Positions 6,865 to 11,591 of a stretch of 11,591 nt of DNA are shown here, in pieces. The translations under genes were made by a program, and so were the position numbers. The stretch is from Methylococcaceae bacterium (GTDB taxonomy: Bacteria > Pseudomonadota > Gammaproteobacteria > Methylococcales > Methylomonadaceae). The notes below the pieces were generated by a model. That model searched no databases and was not told the DNA's origin. It was given only the letters and a program-made list of their open reading frames with translations. The first letter of the stretch is position 1; each line of letters opens with the position of its first letter. The stretch lies in NCBI GenBank assembly GCA_030699345.1, contig JAUYMX010000176.1:1-11591 (forward strand). Direction: 5' to 3'.

Positions 6865-9800
6865 TTCCCCAATCCGACCGGCGTTAATTTTTTCAACAAC
6901 TCAGTAATAAACTCCAGCTTCTGTTCAACCGTCTCAAATGGTTTTATAAAGCGTAATTTATCGGCGCCATCAAATTTATAACTTTGCGCCTGCGTTTGTA
7001 TCAGCAGTATCAACTGATCAGCATTGATATTAGGCGTAGACGTAAAAATAATCCGTCCACCAGCCGCGTTGGCTTCGATTTTTTTAACGCCCAACGTTTC
7101 CGCTTGCAGCTTGAGCTCGGCAACACTGAATAAGGTTTTGACCGGCTCCGGCAACAAGCCGAAACGGTCGATCATTTCCACCTGTAAATCCCGTAATTCC
7201 TGATGATTTTCGGCACTGGAGATGCGTTTGTATAACACCAAGCGTGCATGAATATCCGGCAGATAATCTTCCGGGATCAGCGCCGATGCTTGCAAATCAA
7301 CCTCCGGCCCCCTATCCATCGGCGCATCCAGCTCAGGCTGTTTACCGGACTTTAATGCGCTGACCGCACGCTCCAGCAATTCGGTATACAGCGTAAAGCC
7401 GATTTCCTGAATCTGGCCGCTTTGTTCATCACCCAACAACTCACCCGCACCGCGTATTTCCATATCGTGCGATGACAACATGAAGCCCGCGCCCAAATCA
7501 CCGGATGCTTCCAGCGCCTCCAGCCTTTTGACGGCATCTTTGCTAATTAACGCTTTCGGCGGCACCATAAAGTAAGCATAGGCACGATGATGCGAACGCC
7601 CTACCCGGCCGCGCAACTGATGCAGCTGCGCCAGCCCCAGCTTGTCGGCGCGATTGATAATAATGGTATTGGCGCTGGGAATGTCGATGCCGCTCTCGAT
7701 AATGGTCGAACACACCAGAATGTTAAAACGCTGGTGATAAAAATCCAGCATGATGCGCTCAAGCTCTCGCTCCGGCATTTGCCCGTGCGCCATTTCGATG
7801 CGTGCTTCCGGCACCAGCGCCGCCAACTCGGCGGTCATTTTCTCCATGCTTTTGACATCGTTATGCAAAAAGAACACTTGCCCGCCGCGCTTGATTTCCC
7901 GCAAACAGGCTTCCTGCACTTGCGCATCCACCCACTCGCTGATAAAGGTCTTAATCGCATGGCGATTGGGCGGCGGGCTGGCGATAATGGAAATATCTCT
8001 TAAGCCCGCCATCGCCATATTCAAGGTGCGCGGTATCGGCGTTGCCGTCAAGGTCAGCATATCCAACTCGTTACGCAACTTTTTAAAATGCTCTTTCTGG
8101 CGCACACCAAAGCGGTGTTCTTCGTCGATAACGACCAATCCCAAGGCTTTGTATTTAATCTCATTGGACAACAATTTATGGGTACCGATGACGATGTCGA
8201 CTTTACCCTGCTCCAATTCGTCGAGAATCTCCTTTTGCTGCTTGGGACTGACAAAGCGCGACATCACCTCAATACGCACCGGCCAATCGGCAAACCGATC
8301 GCGGAAATTCTGAAAATGCTGCTGCGCCAATAAGGTCGTCGGCACTAACACCGCAACTTGTTTGCCGCTTTGCACAGCGATAAAAGCTGCGCGCATCGAC
8401 ACTTCGGTTTTACCAAAACCGACATCGCCGCAAATCACCCTATCCATCGGCTGCGGACTGGCCATATCGACCAAAATGGCTTCAATAGCCGACTGCTGAT
8501 CCGGCGTTTCTTCAAACGGGAACGCGTCTGCAAATGCCTGGTACTCGGTATTTTCGACATCAAAAGCATGGCCTGCTTTGGCGGCGCGTTTGGCATGAAT
8601 TTCCAACAACTCGGCGGCCACGTCGCGAATACGCTCGATGGCTTTTTTCTTGGCTTTGCTCCACTGATCGCCGCCAAGTTTGTGCAATGGCGTGTTTTCC
8701 GGGCTAATGCCGGTATAGCGGCCAATCACATGCAATGACGAAACAGGCACATAAAGTTTGTCGTTATTGGCATATTCCAGCGTTAAAAATTCCGCTTCGA
8801 TGCCGCCAATTTGTAACAGCTGCAAGCCCAAATAACGACCGACGCCATGCTCTTGATGCACTACCGGCGAACCTACGGTCAATTCATTGAGATTATTGAC
8901 CATATTTTCCAGCGCACGCACCGACGCCCTTCGTCTCCTGCGCCGCTGTTGGACTTTTTCACCCGATAACTGGCTTTCGGTGATGATAGCCAGCGCGGGC
9001 TGTTGCAGCCACAAGCCATGATCCATCGGGGCAATCAGAACATGCGGCGATGATTCAGTCGCTACAAATGCCGACCAACTTTCAATAGGCTTTAGGGCGA
9101 TTTTGTTCTGCCGTAACTTATCAATTAACGCTTCGCGGTGGCCTGCCGACTCGGCAACAAACAACACCCTGGCTTTTGATTGCTCCATAAACTGCCGCAA
9201 AGCTTGAGCGGGCTCGCTCAACTTGGCATTGATGGTTAAGTCGGGCGGTGGCTGACAACCGAAATTGACTTGCGCGCTGCCATCTAAGGGGCCATTGGCA
9301 ATATTGATGCGCGTAAAGCGGGCGGATTTTTCATTCAGCTCAGTTGTCGATAAAAACAATAATTCGGGGGCTAACAACGGCCGCTCAACATCATTTTTAC
9401 GTTGTTGGAAGCGTTCTTCTGCTTCAGCATAAAAAGTCTGCGCGGTAACCGCAAAATCTGCCGAGGTCACCATCGTGGCGGAATTCGGCAGGTAATCAAA
9501 TAACGTGGCCGTTTGATCTACAAATAACGGCAAATAGTATTCGATACCGCCTGGCGTTATGCCCTTGCTGACATCCGTATACAGGGTATTTTTGGGCGAG
9601 GCTTGTGGAAAATACTCCCTGAATGCCTGCCGAAAATGTTTTATAGCTTCATCGGTAAACGGAAATTCGCGGGCCGGGAATAACTGAATCTGCTCAATTT
9701 TTTCCAGTGACAACTGGGTTTCAGGATCGAAGGTGCGAATAGAGTCGATGTCTTCATCAAATAACTCAATCCGAAACGGCACCTTACTGCCCATCGGAAA

Positions 9801-10313
9801 TAAATCGACAATCGCGCCTCTGACTGCAAATTCACCGTGCTGATAAACCTGCGAGACACAGTGATAGCCGACACTTTCCAGCTTAATGCGATTTAATTCC
9901 AGGTTGAATTGATCGCCCAGCTTTATTGAAAAACTATTGGCAAGCACGTGCTCTCTGGGCGCCAGCCGATGCATTAATGTTGCCACTGACACCACGAGGG
10001 CCCCGCGTTTAACTTGCGGTAGTAACGCCAGCGTTTTTAAGCGCTCGGAAATAATTTCCGGCAACGGCGAAAACACGTCATAAGGCAATGTTTCCCAGTC
10101 CGGGAACTGCAAAATGGGATATTCGCTATCTAAAAAGAAGGCCAGTTCATGTTCCAAACGCAATGCCGTCTGGTTATCGGGGGTTACGATAATAAACAGA
10201 CGATTTTCGTTTTTGATCGCCGCCGCCAGTGCTAAGGCATCACCGCAACCGGATAATCCAGTCCAGTTAACCAGAGGATCTTTTTTGTTCGGAACTTGTG
10301 GGGAAAAAATCAT
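6861..10313 (-). CDS. mfd: Transcription-repair coupling factor
   Basis: Mfd removes RNA polymerase stalled at DNA lesions and recruits UvrA to start nucleotide excision repair. The 1150 residues are essentially the length of the E. coli protein. In order: a UvrB-homology region (about 1-350); the RNA-polymerase-interacting CarD-like domain beginning at GSPVVHQEHGVGRY (about 481-545); a superfamily-2 translocase with Walker A GDVGFGKTE (K635) and the DEEH box at 730-733; TATPIPRTLNMA; motif VI QLRGRVGRSHH at 899-909; and the C-terminal TRCF domain (about 1000-1150). The arginine-rich QQRRRRRRASVRALEN just before the polymerase-binding domain is the usual linker. All motifs are intact with no internal stop. 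The start ATG has only a distant GGAG upstream. It follows queA after 51 bases without a visible terminator and overlaps csiV by ATGA, so queA-mfd-csiV is probably one transcript. Confidence 0.98.
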   Translation of the reverse strand: MIFSPQVPNKKDPLVNWTGLSGCGDALALAAAIKNENRLFIIVTPDNQTALRLEHELAFFLDSEYPILQFPDWETLPYDVFSPLPEIISERLKTLALLPQVKRGALVVSVATLMHRLAPREHVLANSFSIKLGDQFNLELNRIKLESVGYHCVSQVYQHGEFAVRGAIVDLFPMGSKVPFRIELFDEDIDSIRTFDPETQLSLEKIEQIQLFPAREFPFTDEAIKHFRQAFREYFPQASPKNTLYTDVSKGITPGGIEYYLPLFVDQTATLFDYLPNSATMVTSADFAVTAQTFYAEAEERFQQRKNDVERPLLAPELLFLSTTELNEKSARFTRINIANGPLDGSAQVNFGCQPPPDLTINAKLSEPAQALRQFMEQSKARVLFVAESAGHREALIDKLRQNKIALKPIESWSAFVATESSPHVLIAPMDHGLWLQQPALAIITESQLSGEKVQQRRRRRRASVRALENMVNNLNELTVGSPVVHQEHGVGRYLGLQLLQIGGIEAEFLTLEYANNDKLYVPVSSLHVIGRYTGISPENTPLHKLGGDQWSKAKKKAIERIRDVAAELLEIHAKRAAKAGHAFDVENTEYQAFADAFPFEETPDQQSAIEAILVDMASPQPMDRVICGDVGFGKTEVSMRAAFIAVQSGKQVAVLVPTTLLAQQHFQNFRDRFADWPVRIEVMSRFVSPKQQKEILDELEQGKVDIVIGTHKLLSNEIKYKALGLVVIDEEHRFGVRQKEHFKKLRNELDMLTLTATPIPRTLNMAMAGLRDISIIASPPPNRHAIKTFISEWVDAQVQEACLREIKRGGQVFFLHNDVKSMEKMTAELAALVPEARIEMAHGQMPERELERIMLDFYHQRFNILVCSTIIESGIDIPSANTIIINRADKLGLAQLHQLRGRVGRSHHRAYAYFMVPPKALISKDAVKRLEALEASGDLGAGFMLSSHDMEIRGAGELLGDEQSGQIQEIGFTLYTELLERAVSALKSGKQPELDAPMDRGPEVDLQASALIPEDYLPDIHARLVLYKRISSAENHQELRDLQVEMIDRFGLLPEPVKTLFSVAELKLQAETLGVKKIEANAAGGRIIFTSTPNINADQLILLIQTQAQSYKFDGADKLRFIKPFETVEQKLEFITELLKKLTPVGLGK

Positions 10314-10364
10314 AACAACGAGGAGACTCCGGATTTTGCTTGTATGTTGAGGATGTGAGGCAGG

Positions 10365-11387
10365 TTAGCGACTCAAAAACATCGCGTCGCCATAACTAAA
10401 AAAGCGATATGAATTTTCTACCGCGTGCCGATAGGCATTCATAACATGATCGTAACCGGCAAAAGCAGACACCAACATCAACAACGTCGATTCCGGCAAA
10501 TGAAAATTAGTCAGCAATGCGTCCACTGATTTAAATTCATAGCCGGGAGTAATAAATAACTGGGTATCACCAAAACCCGCAGCTAAAGCGCCGCTTTGCG
10601 AAGCAGACTCCAATGCCCTAACCGCCGTCGTACCAATCGCAATAACGCGCCCACCTCTAGCTCTGGCCTGTTCTACGGCCGTAACGGTATCAGTCTCCAC
10701 GGCAAAATATTCCTTGTGCATGAGATGCTGGGACAAATCCTCCACCCTAACCGGTTGAAAGGTGCCACTCCCCACATGCAAAGTCACAAAAGTCGTTCTT
10801 ACACCTTTCGCGGCAATCTTTGCCATCATCGCCTGATCGAAATGCAGTCCCGCAGTGGGTGCCGCGACTGCACCGGACTGCTTGGCGAACACGGTTTGAT
10901 AGCGTGTCAAATCAGATTCATCATCGGCGCGGGTTATATAAGGCGGCAATGGGATATGACCAATCTGCCCCAGAATATCTAACACATCAACATCACCGTT
11001 AAATCGCAATTCAAACAGATCATCGACCCGCCCCAGTACCTCACAACTAAAACCACCGTCTAACTCAAGTACGCTGCCTGGCTTTGGCGACTTGCTGGCG
11101 CGAATATGAGCTAACGCATGATGCTGATCCAATACACGCTCAATAAGAATTTCAATCTTACCGCCGCTAATTTTTTGACCATATAGCCGAGCCGGAATTA
11201 CTTTGGTGTCATTAAAAACCAGTAAATCGCGTTCATCAATTAAATCAATAAAATCGGCAAACTGCTTATTACTTAGACTTCCGTCATCACGATGCATACA
11301 TAACAAACGGCTTGCATCCCGCTCTGGCAGTGGTTTTTGGGCGATTAAATGGGGGGGTAATTGATAAACAAAGTCACTTTTTTTCAT
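10365..11387 (-). CDS. queA: tRNA preQ1(34) S-adenosylmethionine ribosyltransferase-isomerase
   Basis: QueA transfers and isomerises the ribosyl group of S-adenosylmethionine onto preQ1 at position 34 of tRNAs, producing epoxyqueuosine. It is the penultimate step of queuosine synthesis in the cytosol. The 340-residue protein has the family N-terminus (SDFVYQLPPHLIAQKPLPERDASRLL), LLVFNDTKVIPARL near 55-68, AVAAPTAGLHF in the centre, the H-V-G-S-G-TFQPVR block, LLTNFHLPESTLLMLVSAFAG near 291-311, and the ending FSYGDAMFL. The length and all blocks look complete. The ATG at 11387 is preceded by CGCCAGCCT with no Shine-Dalgarno motif. A GATAAT at 11404-11399 (minus strand) might be a -10 giving an almost leaderless transcript, but it lacks a good -35. 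The usual partner tgt does not follow; mfd does. The gene is divergent from tRNA-Leu. Confidence 0.97.
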   Translation of the reverse strand: MKKSDFVYQLPPHLIAQKPLPERDASRLLCMHRDDGSLSNKQFADFIDLIDERDLLVFNDTKVIPARLYGQKISGGKIEILIERVLDQHHALAHIRASKSPKPGSVLELDGGFSCEVLGRVDDLFELRFNGDVDVLDILGQIGHIPLPPYITRADDESDLTRYQTVFAKQSGAVAAPTAGLHFDQAMMAKIAAKGVRTTFVTLHVGSGTFQPVRVEDLSQHLMHKEYFAVETDTVTAVEQARARGGRVIAIGTTAVRALESASQSGALAAGFGDTQLFITPGYEFKSVDALLTNFHLPESTLLMLVSAFAGYDHVMNAYRHAVENSYRFFSYGDAMFLSR

Positions 11388-11438
11388 AGGCTGGCGATAT
11401 TATCAGGTTAGGTGCTCTAAAAACACCCCAAAAAAGTG

Positions 11439-11467
11439 TTGCCATTAGCGAGGTTGATTTCTATAAT
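11439..11467 (+). promoter_or_regulatory. Sigma-70 promoter of tRNA-Leu
   Basis: TTGCCA at 11439-11444 (-35) and TATAAT at 11462-11467 (-10) are separated by exactly 17 bases. The -10 hexamer is perfect and the -35 differs from TTGACA at one position. Initiation would fall near 11474, about five bases before the mature tRNA. The G/C-containing stretch after the -10 (GTCGCT) could suit stringent control of a stable RNA; that part is inference. Confidence 0.85.
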
Positions 11468-11478
11468 GTCGCTTCTTT

Positions 11479-11565
11479 GCCGGGGTGGCGGAACTGGTAG
11501 ACGCGCCGGATTCAAAATCCGGTGATGGTGACATCGTGCCGGTTCGATTCCGGCCCTCGGTACCA
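11479..11565 (+). tRNA. tRNA-Leu (anticodon CAA)
   Basis: This is a complete 87-base class II tRNA with encoded CCA at 11563-11565. The acceptor stem GCCGGGG (11479-11485) pairs with CCTCGGT (11555-11561), including two G-U pairs. The anticodon stem CCGGA/TCCGG encloses the loop TTCAAAA, giving anticodon CAA, which reads UUG. The long variable arm (GATG-GTGA-CATC) is diagnostic of leucine or serine tRNAs. The T arm is GCCGG-TTCGATT-CCGGC, and the D loop contains GGTAGA. The sequence closely resembles other gammaproteobacterial tRNA-Leu genes. No terminator is visible in the 26 bases left in the window. Confidence 0.97.
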
Positions 11566-11591
11566 TTTATAGGTCCGAGTATGTGCAAAGA

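Noticed and set aside
7587..8738. Plus-strand open frames opposite mfd (for example 7587-8003, 7750-8313, 8358-8738)
   Set aside because: They are antisense to intact, strongly conserved mfd translocase motifs and show no protein-like domains.
11399..11427. queA promoter with GATAAT at 11404-11399 on the minus strand
   Set aside because: No acceptable -35 lies at 16-18 bases, and the resulting leader would be only about five bases; it is mentioned under queA but not called.
11422..11440. AACAC/GTGTT hairpin in the queA/tRNA intergenic region
   Set aside because: The stem is only five weak pairs with a nine-base loop and overlaps the tRNA promoter; it is probably chance.

Overview
The window looks like chromosome of a gammaproteobacterial methylotroph, most likely a methanotroph. 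This rests on two things. The left half carries bacterial homologues of archaeal-type C1-cofactor genes (tetrahydromethanopterin and methylofuran), which are typical of methylotrophs. The right half carries the gammaproteobacterial pair mfd-csiV beside queA and a tRNA-Leu. Species cannot be named from this alone, and no mobile element, phage gene or CRISPR array is visible.

Left block, plus strand (302-6284): five tightly packed genes that look like one transcription unit. They are a dihydropteroate-synthase-like DUF6513 protein, a DUF447 flavoprotein-type protein, MfnB (furan-ring synthase of methylofuran), a large MASE1-CHASE hybrid histidine kinase with a receiver domain, and an exported c-type cytochrome. 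Every junction is an overlap or abutment: ATGA at 1691, ATGA at 2251, TAA|ATG at 2947-2952 and ATGA at 5487. The first gene is broken as written by one surplus T in a run of five (1036-1040). Removing it restores a continuous 463-residue protein. A perfect 12-bp inverted repeat lies inside the 3' part of mfnB, just before the kinase gene.

Right block, minus strand (11387 down to 6328): queA, then mfd after a 51-base gap, then csiV overlapping mfd by ATGA. The two blocks converge, with only 43 bases between the cytochrome and csiV stop codons. At the right end a complete tRNA-Leu(CAA) runs on the plus strand, divergent from queA, behind a near-consensus sigma-70 promoter.

The first three genes make or support C1-carrier cofactors for formaldehyde oxidation. 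The kinase and cytochrome are not obviously cofactor genes. Their tight linkage suggests, as inference only, that membrane/periplasmic sensing and a periplasmic haem protein are co-expressed with cofactor synthesis. The right block is housekeeping: tRNA queuosine modification, transcription-coupled repair and cell-wall synthesis.
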